DNA of 26,766 nucleotides, from contig DLDA01000038.1 in NCBI GenBank assembly GCA_002480925.1, forward strand, positions 1-26,766, given 5' to 3'. The notes under the pieces were generated by a model that made no database searches, was not told where the DNA came from, and saw only the letters and a list, made by a program, of their open reading frames with translations. This document shows positions 8,556 through 16,601 of the stretch, piece after piece (the first letter of the stretch is position 1; each line of letters opens with the position of its first letter). The stretch is from Lachnospiraceae bacterium UBA7784. GTDB taxonomy: Bacteria; Bacillota; Clostridia; Lachnospirales; Lachnospiraceae. The position numbers and the translations under genes are program-made.

Positions 8556-9200
8556 TCACTTCTCGTTTCGAATCCGGTCAAGCTCTCTTAATACTGTACC
8601 CTTTGTCATAAAGTCCATGGACTCTACCTTTTCATAAAGCGCCTCAAACTTATCAGGCATAGAAAGAGCCCTGTAGCATTCACCCAGCAGGGTATAGTCA
8701 GCGGATACGTCGGACCCAAGTCCTATCGCATATTCTAAGATACAGGAAGCCCTCTGATATTCCTTTTTTTCCATAAAGCATTTGGCCAGATCGCAGAGAA
8801 GGACCTCGACACGGTTGAACCTTTCTCCGATCTGCTGCATCTCACCTAGGTTTTTACGACCGTATTGAAGCTTCAGATCAGTGTTTGACATACCGTTCAG
8901 ATTAAGGAGCCGCTTGGAGGAGAGTTGTCTAAGCTCATCTATAATCATGTCAGCCTCTTCATCCGGATTGTCGTCAAAAAAAGATAGTGGAAATTTTTCC
9001 AATGGAATGGTAATATATTGGATAGTGTTCAGATCTCTGGCAGGAGTAAGATCAGCGTGCCTTTCGTTCTCCCAGAATTCTTCATCGGTCTGCTTTTCCT
9101 CAGATTCAAGATGTCTGATCCTAAAAGCAACGAAAAGGATGAATGCCAGGATCGTAAGCGTAAGGACAGGTAGCTGTGATATTCTGATAAGTAGTATCAT
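8556..9200 (-). CDS. Membrane-anchored helical (TPR-like) protein, function unknown
   Basis: 214 residues on the minus strand. A single N-terminal membrane segment (about residues 4-26, PVLTLTILAFILFVAFRI) is followed by an acidic, Glu/Asp-rich linker and a helical C-terminal domain. That domain has TPR-like helices (AKCFMEKKEYQRASCILEYA and YTLLGECYRALSMPDKFEAL). I do not recognise a named family. AAAGG upstream on the minus strand supports the ATG at 9198-9200. The gene diverges from the VanW-domain gene across only 53 bp and converges on nth with the two stop codons practically touching. A scaffold or cell-envelope assembly role would fit the topology (inference). Confidence 0.75.
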   Translation of the reverse strand: MILLIRISQLPVLTLTILAFILFVAFRIRHLESEEKQTDEEFWENERHADLTPARDLNTIQYITIPLEKFPLSFFDDNPDEEADMIIDELRQLSSKRLLNLNGMSNTDLKLQYGRKNLGEMQQIGERFNRVEVLLCDLAKCFMEKKEYQRASCILEYAIGLGSDVSADYTLLGECYRALSMPDKFEALYEKVESMDFMTKGTVLRELDRIRNEK

Positions 9201-9253
9201 ATAATGCCTTTCTTTTTCATAATTGTAGCACTTTTGCCGGAAGGAATAAATAG

Positions 9254-10861
9254 ATGAAAAAATGGTTGTTGGCCGGGGGGTTAACAGCGGGAATCATTAT
9301 CGGAGGGATATTTTTAAGGACAGAGGATGCTTCCGCTGCCATGCGCATTGCAGACAATGTTTATATAGGCTCGGTAAATGTCTCCGGAATGGATGAGAAG
9401 GAGGCGTCTGCGGCTCTTGATCAGTATGCACAGGAGGCAGAGGATAAGAGCATAACATTATCAAGCGGCAAGAAGTCGATTAATGCAAAGTCCTCTGATC
9501 TGGGGCTGTCACCGGATCCGGGAGACAGTGTCAATCAGGCTTTGAATTACGGCAAGAAGGGCAATCTTCTCGAAAGATATTGCCAGAATAAGGATATTAA
9601 AAACGGCAGGAAAAAGGTCTTTGCTCTGGGAACAACAGTTGATACAGCAAGGGCCAGGAAGTTTTTAAAGGATAATGAAGGCCGGCTTACCAATGAGCCG
9701 GTTGATGGTACTCTTTCACACAGGAATGGCAAGTTCACATACGTAGCAGGAAAGAAGGGCTACGAGCTTGATATCGATGCCTCGGTCAAGGTAATAGCTG
9801 ATTATGCTGCAGAAGGCGAGGAGGATTCTTCCGGTAAGCTTGCGCTTGTGACAGTAGAGAAGGAGCCGAGAGGAAGCGCAAAGGAGCTTTCCTCTGTAAA
9901 GGATCTGCTCGGTACCTTCACGACGAATTACTCTGCTTCTACAGCTGCAAGAAAACAGAATGTAGCGAATGGTGAATCAAAGATAAACGGAACGGTACTC
10001 TATCCCGGGGATAAATTCTCAGTGGCAAAGGCGCTTAATCCTATGTCAGCAGAGAACGGATACGAAAAGGCTCCGTCATATGAGAACGGTACGACGGTCA
10101 TGACATATGGCGGAGGTATCTGTCAGGTCTCGACTACTCTTTATAATGCAGTGATAAGGTCTGAGCTTACTGTGATAAAGAGATACAACCATTCAATGAT
10201 GGTGCATTATGTCAAGCCGTCAGAGGATGCTGCCATAGCCGGAGATATAAAGGATTTCCAGTTTGAAAACAGTCTTAAGTATCCTGTCTACATCGAAGGA
10301 AGCGCAGATGGCAACAATATCACATTCAGTATTTACGGCAAGGAGACAAGAGAAGCGGGGAGAACCGTGGACTTCGAGAGCAAAACGACTGATACCGTAA
10401 AGTACAAGACCAGGTTCACGGCTGACTCGTCACAGCCGGTAGGCTATATCACAAGCACCGGAGATATTCCTCATGACGGACTTAAGGCTGAGCTCTGGAA
10501 GATAGTAAAGAAGAACGGACAGGAGGTAAGCAGGACAAGATTTAACAGCTCGGTTTATAAGGCTACAGATGCCACATATTCGGTTGGGACAAAGTCGGAT
10601 TCGCCGGAGGCCGTGGCTGCCATAAAGGAGGCCATTGCAAGCGGAGATCTTGATAAGGTACGTGCGGCGGCAGCCAAATGGAAGAACGCTGCTCCTGAAG
10701 AAAAGGATGACAATACAGATAAGTCTGAGCAGGACAATAAGACAATAAAGAATTCGGATTCAGATAAAGATGAAAAGAACAGTAAGGCTGACTCCGGGAA
10801 AGATTCCGGAAAGAATACTAAAAAGATCGGTGATAAGACCTCTCAGGGTAAAAAGAGCTGA
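9254..10861 (+). CDS. VanW-domain cell-envelope protein with Lys/Asp/Ser-rich tail
   Basis: 535 residues. An N-terminal signal or anchor helix (about residues 4-22) is followed by a region resembling the peptidoglycan-binding-like repeat found before VanW domains (VNVSGMDEKEASAAL), then the VanW core (about residues 225-350: GTVLYPGDKFSV, TVMTYGGGICQVSTTLYNAV, HSMMVHYVKP). A beta-rich region resembling G5 follows (about 365-445), then an extremely hydrophilic tail from about residue 480. The name does not imply vancomycin resistance; most family members are envelope proteins of unknown role. The last 92 nt are shared, in another frame, with the next gene, and the low-complexity tail encoded there looks like read-through into it. 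GGAAGGA precedes the ATG. Confidence 0.88.
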   Translation: MKKWLLAGGLTAGIIIGGIFLRTEDASAAMRIADNVYIGSVNVSGMDEKEASAALDQYAQEAEDKSITLSSGKKSINAKSSDLGLSPDPGDSVNQALNYGKKGNLLERYCQNKDIKNGRKKVFALGTTVDTARARKFLKDNEGRLTNEPVDGTLSHRNGKFTYVAGKKGYELDIDASVKVIADYAAEGEEDSSGKLALVTVEKEPRGSAKELSSVKDLLGTFTTNYSASTAARKQNVANGESKINGTVLYPGDKFSVAKALNPMSAENGYEKAPSYENGTTVMTYGGGICQVSTTLYNAVIRSELTVIKRYNHSMMVHYVKPSEDAAIAGDIKDFQFENSLKYPVYIEGSADGNNITFSIYGKETREAGRTVDFESKTTDTVKYKTRFTADSSQPVGYITSTGDIPHDGLKAELWKIVKKNGQEVSRTRFNSSVYKATDATYSVGTKSDSPEAVAAIKEAIASGDLDKVRAAAAKWKNAAPEEKDDNTDKSEQDNKTIKNSDSDKDEKNSKADSGKDSGKNTKKIGDKTSQGKKS

Positions 10862-11774
10862 GGTCATTCTTGGAAGCAGGATAGGTGAGGACTGCGGAGC
10901 TGTGATCTGCCCTCCAGACGAGGTCCTTGTCATGTCGACGGATCCAATCACCGGAACGGCGATAGATATAGGTCATCTGGCCTGTGATATTACTGCAAAT
11001 GATCTGGCAAGCGCAGGTGCGACGCCGCTAGGCATACTGCTTACGGTCCTGCTGCCGCCAGGAGAAAGCGAGGATACCCTTCACCAGATAATGCTTGACA
11101 TAAATGATTCATGCGAAAGACTTGATATGGCCGTAATAGGTGGTCATACTGAGGTGACTGACGCAGTGACAAGGCCGGTGGTCTCAGTTACAGGTGTCGG
11201 AAGAGTGAAGAGGCAGAGCATGATTGAGACCTCCGGAGCCGAACCTGATATGGATCTTGTCGTAACAAAATATGTCGGTCTTGAGGGAACAGCTATAATA
11301 GCAAAGGAGAAGAGAAGTGAGCTTCTTTCGCGCTTTCCTGAGGAATTCGTAAACAAGGCCATTTCCTTTGGCAATATGATATCAGTGGTTAAGGACGGCA
11401 TTGTAGCCGCAAAAGCCGGCGCGGCCGCGATGCACGATGTCACGGAGGGCGGCATCTTCGGGGCCCTGTTTGAGATGAGCGAGGCATCAGGCGTCGGTAT
11501 CTCCGTGGACATCGAAAGGATACCTATAAGGCAGGAAACGGTGGAGATCTGTGACTATTTCGGAATAGATCCATATGGGCTTGTAAGCAGCGGAAGTATG
11601 CTGATAGCAGCAAGTAATGGAGCAAGGATAGTTGAAGCTCTTGATGAAGCCGGAATCAGCGCAGCGGTGATAGGACGGACCAATTCCACTAATGAGCGGG
11701 TGGTGCATTATGACGGCTCAACGAGATTTCTGGAGCCGCCGGCAGTCGATGAATTCCACAAGGTGCTCGGATAA
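10770..11774 (+). CDS. AIR-synthase-family protein (HypE/ThiL/PurM/SelD superfamily)
   Basis: 334 residues. An N-terminal block (PGKIPERILKRSVIRPLRVK, then REVILG-like KRAEVILG and GEDCGAVI) is followed by STDPITGT, NDLASAGATPLGILLTVLLP, GGHTEVTDAV and, in the C-domain, HDVTEGGIFGALFEMSEASG. This matches the stand-alone AIR-synthase-related proteins of Clostridia; I recall similar family members starting with the same GK-x2-E-x2-LKRSV block, which supports ATG 10770 although its ribosome binding site is weak. The first 92 nt lie inside the VanW-domain gene in the +1 frame. The superfamily makes ATP-activated intermediates; the substrate here is unknown. Nearness to the Lrp-aminotransferase pair is a conserved-looking arrangement. 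Confidence 0.85.
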   Translation: MKRTVRLTPGKIPERILKRSVIRPLRVKRAEVILGSRIGEDCGAVICPPDEVLVMSTDPITGTAIDIGHLACDITANDLASAGATPLGILLTVLLPPGESEDTLHQIMLDINDSCERLDMAVIGGHTEVTDAVTRPVVSVTGVGRVKRQSMIETSGAEPDMDLVVTKYVGLEGTAIIAKEKRSELLSRFPEEFVNKAISFGNMISVVKDGIVAAKAGAAAMHDVTEGGIFGALFEMSEASGVGISVDIERIPIRQETVEICDYFGIDPYGLVSSGSMLIAASNGARIVEALDEAGISAAVIGRTNSTNERVVHYDGSTRFLEPPAVDEFHKVLG

Positions 11775-11785
11775 AGGAGAAAAGG

Positions 11786-12268
11786 ATGCAGGAGAAGATC
11801 TTAAATATAATAGAAAAGAACAGCAAGATAGATACAAAGGAGCTTTCGGTCTTGGTAGGTGAGGACGAGGAAGCAGTAAAGGCAAATATAAAGGAGCTTG
11901 AGGATAAGCATGTTATCTGCGGTTATCCTACTCTTGTTGACTGGGACAAGGCCGGTATAGAAAAGGTTACAGCACTTATAGAGGTAAGGGTAACCCCTCA
12001 GAGGGGGATGGGCTTTGACAGGGTGGCAAGAAGGATCTACAACTATCCTGAGGTAAGCTCTGTTTATCTGATCTCAGGTGGATTTGATTTCATGGTGACG
12101 ATAGAGGGAAAGACACTGCGCGAGGTCGCTGATTTCGTTTCACAGAAGCTGTCTACCCTTGATTCAGTGCTCTCTACAAAGACCAACTTTATCCTGAAAA
12201 AATATAAGGATCATGGCACTATAATGGTAGATGAGCAGAAGAAGGATGAAAGGGTGGAGCTGTCATGA
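11786..12268 (+). CDS. Lrp/AsnC-family transcription regulator
   Basis: 160 residues. The N-terminal winged helix (about residues 3-50: ILNIIEKNSKIDTKELSVLV) is less basic than classical Lrp, and the RAM ligand-binding domain follows (about 62-140: KVTALIEVRVTPQRG, VYLISGGFDFMVTIEG). AAGGAG precedes the ATG. Its TGA overlaps the aminotransferase ATG (ATGA), so the two are translationally coupled. A regulator that senses an amino acid and controls the adjacent aminotransferase is the obvious model (inference). Confidence 0.92.
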   Translation: MQEKILNIIEKNSKIDTKELSVLVGEDEEAVKANIKELEDKHVICGYPTLVDWDKAGIEKVTALIEVRVTPQRGMGFDRVARRIYNYPEVSSVYLISGGFDFMVTIEGKTLREVADFVSQKLSTLDSVLSTKTNFILKKYKDHGTIMVDEQKKDERVELS

Positions 12269-13428
12269 AAAGTCCGGTCAGCAGACAGATACAGGAGATA
12301 AAGCCATCAGGTATCAGAAAGTTTTTTGATATAGTAAGCACAATGGACGACGCAATATCCTTAGGCGTCGGCGAGCCTGATTTCGATACCCCCTGGAGGG
12401 TAAGGGATGAGGCGATCTATTCTCTCGAACAGGGAAGGACCTTCTACACGTCAAATGCCGGACTCATGGAGCTCAAGGTGGCTATAGCAGAGTATCTTGA
12501 CAGGAAGTACGACCTGCATTATGACCCGAAGGGCGAGATGATGATGACTGTAGGAGGCAGTGAGGCTATAGACATAGGGCTTCGTGCCATGCTTGATCCT
12601 GGTGATGAGGTGATAATACCGGAGCCTTCATATGTATCATATGTGCCATGTACCATTCTGGCAGGAGGAGTCCCTAAGATCATCAACCTGAGGGAGTCGG
12701 ATGAGTTCCGTCTGACAGCTCAGGAGCTGGAGGATGCGATCACAGAGAAGACCAAGGTGCTTATACTCCCTTATCCTAACAATCCGACAGGAGCCGTTAT
12801 GGAAAAGGAGGATCTTCTGGCGATTGCTGATGTGATAAGGAAGCATGATATATATGTGATGACAGATGAGATATATTCTGAGCTTACATATCAGATGGAT
12901 CATGTATCGATCGCTTCCATACCCGGAATGAAGGAAAGGACAGTATATATCAACGGATTCTCAAAGGCATTCGCGATGACAGGTTGGAGGCTCGGCTATG
13001 CATGTGCTCCGAAGGATATCCTCTCCCAGATGCTTAAGATCCATCAGTTTGCTATAATGTGCGCGCCGACCACATCGCAGTACGCCGGTATCGAGGCTGT
13101 CCGTCACTGCGACAGAGAGGTCGAGGATATGAAGATGCAGTACAACGAGAGAAGGATCTATGTATTACAGAGATTAAGGGATATGGGACTTTCATGCTTT
13201 GAGCCATACGGTGCCTTCTATGTATTTCCATCTATAAGGAGCACGGGGATGAGTTCTGACGATTTTGCGACAAGCCTTCTGAAGACAATGAAGGTAGCAG
13301 TCGTTCCCGGAACAGCATTCGGAGAATGCGGAGAGGGATTCATCCGGATCTCCTATGCCTATTCAATGCAGAATCTCAAGGTGGCTCTTGACCGTATTGA
13401 GAAGTTTGTAAAAGGGCTTAAGAAGTAA
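12265..13428 (+). CDS. Class I/II PLP-dependent aminotransferase
   Basis: 387 residues, typical of fold-type I aminotransferases. Visible motifs are LGVGEPDFDTP, YTSNAGLMELK, GGSEAIDIGLRAML, PYPNNPTGAVM, the aspartate in VMTDEIYSELTY, and the PLP lysine in NGFSKAFAMTGWRLGYA. The C-terminal arginine that binds the substrate carboxylate is in GFIRISYA. The close relatives are annotated as aromatic-amino-acid, aspartate or alanine transaminases; the substrate cannot be assigned from sequence. The start overlaps the Lrp-type gene by 4 nt. Confidence 0.93.
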   Translation: MKSPVSRQIQEIKPSGIRKFFDIVSTMDDAISLGVGEPDFDTPWRVRDEAIYSLEQGRTFYTSNAGLMELKVAIAEYLDRKYDLHYDPKGEMMMTVGGSEAIDIGLRAMLDPGDEVIIPEPSYVSYVPCTILAGGVPKIINLRESDEFRLTAQELEDAITEKTKVLILPYPNNPTGAVMEKEDLLAIADVIRKHDIYVMTDEIYSELTYQMDHVSIASIPGMKERTVYINGFSKAFAMTGWRLGYACAPKDILSQMLKIHQFAIMCAPTTSQYAGIEAVRHCDREVEDMKMQYNERRIYVLQRLRDMGLSCFEPYGAFYVFPSIRSTGMSSDDFATSLLKTMKVAVVPGTAFGECGEGFIRISYAYSMQNLKVALDRIEKFVKGLKK

Positions 13429-13435
13429 GGCTTAT

Positions 13436-15220
13436 ATGAAAGGTAAATCTATAAAACCTATTATTTCGGCCAGGAATCTGGTCCATGAATATTACAGACG
13501 TGATGAGGAGGGAAACGTCACAGCGATCGAAAATGCGGTCGATGACGTAAGTCTCGATGTCGAGCCAGGCCAGTTTATATCCATTCTCGGACATAACGGA
13601 AGCGGGAAATCGACTCTTGCCAAACATATCAACGCTCTTCTTCTGCCTACTGAGGGCAGTATTTATGTCGATGGAAAGGATACCTCTGCCCCGGAGAATG
13701 AACTTCCGGTCCGTGAGGAAGCCGGCATGGTATTCCAGAATCCTGACAATCAGATCATAGCATCTGTAGTCGAGGAGGATGTAGGCTTCGGCCCGGAGAA
13801 TATAGGTATCCCGACTGACCAGATCTGGGCAAGGGTTGAGAGAGCCTTGAAGGGAGTCGGCATGTGGGAGTACAGGAAGAAGTCTCCAAACCGGCTTTCA
13901 GGCGGACAGAAGCAGAGGGTGGCTATAGCCGGTGTGATGGCTATGGAGCCTAAATGTATAATACTGGATGAGCCGACGGCAATGCTAGATCCTGACGGAA
14001 GGGCAGAGGTCATTGCGACAGCAAGGGAGCTAAACAAGAAAAAGGGAGTCACTATAATACTGATCACGCATTACATGGAGGAGGTTGTCTTTTCCGATAA
14101 GGTATTCGTGATGGATCATGGAAAGATAGTGATGCAGGGGAGCCCGAGGGATATTTTCTCACAGGCCGACTCACTTCGTTCCTACCATCTCTGCCTGCCT
14201 CAGGTCACTGAGCTTGCCTGTCAGCTGAAGGCAGCAGGCCTTAAGGTCCCGGACGGAGTCCTTACCAGGGAAGAGCTGATGTCAGTGCTTACAGAGGGCG
14301 GACTTCTTTCTAAGGAGATAGAGGATAAGCCGGAGCAGACCTTTGATAAAAAAGAAAAAAAGCCGCTTTCAGACGCAGTCCTTCTATTAGACCATGTCAG
14401 CGTAACCTATCAGGATGGAGGCAGCAGTACCAGGGCATTAGAAGACGTTTCCTTACAGATCAACAGGGGTGATTTCCTGGGAATAATAGGACATACCGGT
14501 TCAGGGAAGTCAACTCTTATCCAGACCCTGAATGGTCTTATAGCTCCGAGTGAAGGACATATATATTTCAATGGTCAGGATATAGGAGATGATGGCTTCG
14601 ATAAAAGGGGGCTTAGATCACAGGTCGGAATGGTATTCCAGTATCCGGAGCATCAGCTGTTTGAGGCAACGGTGATAGAGGACGTGAAGTTTGGACCGAG
14701 GAATCAGGGACTTAGTGACAGGGAATGCGAGCTTATGGCCTATGAAGCCCTTCAGAGAGTGCATTTCCCTGAGGATTCATATGAGGCCTCTCCTTTTGAG
14801 CTTTCTGGCGGACAGAAAAGAAGGGCAGCAATAGCAGGTGTACTTGCAATGAGACCATCTGTTATCATTCTTGATGAGCCGACAGCAGGACTGGACCCTG
14901 CAGGCCGTGATGAAATCTTAGGACTCATAAAGGAGATGCATGATAAGTCGGGAGAGACTGTTATACTTGTCTCACACAGTATGGAGGACGTTGCAGACTA
15001 TGTAGACCGGATCATAGTCGTGGATAAGGGCAGGATAGCTTCTGACGGAACTCCACGTGAGGTCTTTTCAAATGTCAGACAGCTTGAGTCCATGGGACTG
15101 GCAGTGCCGTCAGTTACCTATCTTCTCCATGACTTAAGGGCTGCAGGATATCCTGTGGACTGTCATGGGACTACAGTTTCGGAAGCAAAGGAAGAGATAC
15201 TCAGATGCTCAAGGATATAA
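13436..15220 (+). CDS. Single-chain double EcfA ATPase of an ECF vitamin transporter
   Basis: 594 residues holding two complete ABC ATPase domains. Domain 1 has Walker A GHNGSGKST (about 52-60), Q-loop FQNPDNQ, signature LSGGQKQR, Walker B CIILDEPTAMLD and switch histidine in ITHYMEE. Domain 2 has GHTGSGKST (about 350-358), FQYPEHQ, ELSGGQKRR, VIILDEPTAGLD and VSHSMED. In most Firmicutes these are two genes, ecfA1 and ecfA2; here a linker of about 60 residues containing an A-rich stretch (14347-14362) joins them. No in-frame start usable for domain 2 alone is seen in the linker near the domain boundary. The ATPase powers EcfT and exchangeable S-components. The gene starts 7 nt after the aminotransferase stop and overlaps ecfT by 16 nt. 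Confidence 0.92.
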   Translation: MKGKSIKPIISARNLVHEYYRRDEEGNVTAIENAVDDVSLDVEPGQFISILGHNGSGKSTLAKHINALLLPTEGSIYVDGKDTSAPENELPVREEAGMVFQNPDNQIIASVVEEDVGFGPENIGIPTDQIWARVERALKGVGMWEYRKKSPNRLSGGQKQRVAIAGVMAMEPKCIILDEPTAMLDPDGRAEVIATARELNKKKGVTIILITHYMEEVVFSDKVFVMDHGKIVMQGSPRDIFSQADSLRSYHLCLPQVTELACQLKAAGLKVPDGVLTREELMSVLTEGGLLSKEIEDKPEQTFDKKEKKPLSDAVLLLDHVSVTYQDGGSSTRALEDVSLQINRGDFLGIIGHTGSGKSTLIQTLNGLIAPSEGHIYFNGQDIGDDGFDKRGLRSQVGMVFQYPEHQLFEATVIEDVKFGPRNQGLSDRECELMAYEALQRVHFPEDSYEASPFELSGGQKRRAAIAGVLAMRPSVIILDEPTAGLDPAGRDEILGLIKEMHDKSGETVILVSHSMEDVADYVDRIIVVDKGRIASDGTPREVFSNVRQLESMGLAVPSVTYLLHDLRAAGYPVDCHGTTVSEAKEEILRCSRI

Positions 15221-16011
15221 CTCTCGGGCAGTATTACTCTGCGGATTCAGTGATCCATCGTCTCGATCCAAGAGTAAAGCTCGTTGCAACATTAGTTTTT
15301 ATAATATCGATATTCGTGGCCAGTGATCCTATAGGATTCGCGATAATTACAATAGCTCTTGCAGCTGTTATCATTAAGAGCAGGGTACCCTTTTCCTTCA
15401 TGGTAAGGGGACTCAGGTCAATAATAGTCCTGCTTTTGATCTGCGGTCTGTTCAATCTTTTCCTTACTCCCGGAGATGCTCTGGTGAAGTGGGGCAAGGT
15501 CGTGATCACTGTACAGGGAGTGAGGGCAGCCATACTGATGCTTGTCAGGATGGTCTACCTTATAATAGGGACATCTGTCATGACACTTACCACGACGCCG
15601 AATCAGCTGACCGATGGACTTGAGACCGGACTTAGATTTTTGAACTATATACATGTACCGGTCCATGAGATAGCAATGATGATGTCTATAGCTCTCAGAT
15701 TTATCCCTATCTTAAGCGATGAGACTGATAAGATAATGAAGGCTCAGACAGCCAGAGGAGCTGAATTTGACGGCAAGGGAATAGTAAAGAAGGCAAAGGC
15801 AATGGTGCCTCTTCTGGTACCGCTTTTCGTATCTGCCTTCAGGAGAGCCAATGACCTGGCTCTTGCAATGGAGGCCAGATGCTATCACGGAGGAGAGGGC
15901 AGGACAAGCATGAAGCCCCTGCACTATATGAGACGTGATGCGATCGCTTACATCCTGATGCTTGTAACAGCGGCGCTTGTTATCTGCTGGAGGGTAATGG
16001 GCAGAAGATGA
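15205..16011 (+). CDS. ecfT: EcfT transmembrane coupling protein of an ECF transporter
   Basis: 268 residues with several membrane segments and the two coupling-helix motifs of EcfT: AQTARGAEF (about residues 182-190) and AMEARCYHGGEGR (about 222-234). The second motif has ARC instead of ARG, which I recall as common in Firmicutes EcfT. The N-terminal block QYYSADSVIHRLDPRVKL is typical of the family. It overlaps the ATPase gene by 16 nt, so both are made together. No S-component gene lies in the window, so this is a shared group II module. In many Firmicutes the module sits between rplQ and truA; here it is linked to the aminotransferase cluster. Confidence 0.93.
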   Translation: MLKDITLGQYYSADSVIHRLDPRVKLVATLVFIISIFVASDPIGFAIITIALAAVIIKSRVPFSFMVRGLRSIIVLLLICGLFNLFLTPGDALVKWGKVVITVQGVRAAILMLVRMVYLIIGTSVMTLTTTPNQLTDGLETGLRFLNYIHVPVHEIAMMMSIALRFIPILSDETDKIMKAQTARGAEFDGKGIVKKAKAMVPLLVPLFVSAFRRANDLALAMEARCYHGGEGRTSMKPLHYMRRDAIAYILMLVTAALVICWRVMGRR

Positions 16012-16032
16012 AAATGATCATGACGCCGGGTG

Positions 16033-16061
16033 TTTTCAAATGAGCTGGTATATGATATAAT
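16033..16061 (+). promoter_or_regulatory. Probable promoter of the cobO-like gene and dapA
   Basis: TTTTCA at 16033-16038 and TATAAT at 16056-16061 with 17-bp spacing, 42 nt before the cobO-like ATG. The -10 is perfect; the -35 matches only partly. Confidence 0.55.
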
Positions 16062-16103
16062 GCATACGATTGAGACCTGAAATGGTCGTGACGAGAGGTG
16101 ACT

Positions 16104-16589
16104 ATGGCGAATATACAGGTTTATTATGGCCCGGGAGTCGGTAAGACTTCTGCGGCGCTAGGCACTGCTATAAGAGCAGCAGCCAGTGGATCAAGCGTAT
16201 ACATCATACAGTTTCTTAAAGGCGCTCTTGAGGGAGACTACTGGAAGAGACTTGAGCCGGAGATAAAGGAATTCTCCTTTGAGCGCAGCTCTCACAGCTT
16301 CAGTGAGCTTGACGATGAAGCAAAGAAGGAAGAAAAGCAGAACATCATCAATGGACTTGGCTTCGCAAAGAAGGTACTCTCCACCGGTGAATGCGATATA
16401 CTTGTCCTGGATGAATTTCTGGGACTTTCCGATGAGGGAATAGTCACTGAGCAGGAGATGGTTGACGTGCTTGGCGCCGGCTCTGACTCGATGAAGGTTA
16501 TCCTTACCGGAACGACTCTTCCCGCTGCAGTCAGACGGGTAAGCAGTCAGATACTTAAGATTGTAGAAGAAGATGGCAGCGAGGACTGA
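16104..16589 (+). CDS. CobO/BtuR-like P-loop protein (corrinoid adenosyltransferase family)
   Basis: 161 residues from ATG 16104, which follows GAGAGGTG at 16093-16100; a GTG at 16098 lies within that ribosome binding site. The P-loop is YYGPGVGKTSAALGTAIRAA, then VYIIQFLKG and the Walker B-like DILVLDEFLGL. This is the layout of ATP:cob(I)alamin adenosyltransferases of the CobA/CobO/BtuR type, which usually have G-N/Q-G-K-G-K-T-T; here the first lysine is Val and Thr is Ser. The short form without flanking cobalamin genes is common in Lachnospiraceae, as I recall. Activity on corrinoids is unproven. dapA begins 12 nt after the stop. Confidence 0.75.
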   Translation: MANIQVYYGPGVGKTSAALGTAIRAAASGSSVYIIQFLKGALEGDYWKRLEPEIKEFSFERSSHSFSELDDEAKKEEKQNIINGLGFAKKVLSTGECDILVLDEFLGLSDEGIVTEQEMVDVLGAGSDSMKVILTGTTLPAAVRRVSSQILKIVEEDGSED

Positions 16590-16601
16590 CAGGAGGTTAT
16601 G

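Noticed and set aside
9254..10861. Vancomycin resistance gene vanW
   Set aside because: The VanW domain is widespread in envelope proteins of Firmicutes, and no vanA/B ligase, vanH or vanX is near.
10770..11774. Assignment as HypE, SelD or ThiL
   Set aside because: The AIR-synthase fold is clear, but there is no HypE C-terminal cysteine tail, no SelD Cys/Sec loop, and no hydrogenase or selenium genes nearby, so only the superfamily is given.
14340..14370. Frameshift or sequencing error at the A-rich linker between the two EcfA domains
   Set aside because: The frame stays open through the linker and both domains are intact in one frame, with no good start for the second domain alone; kept only as the refuting test for the fusion.
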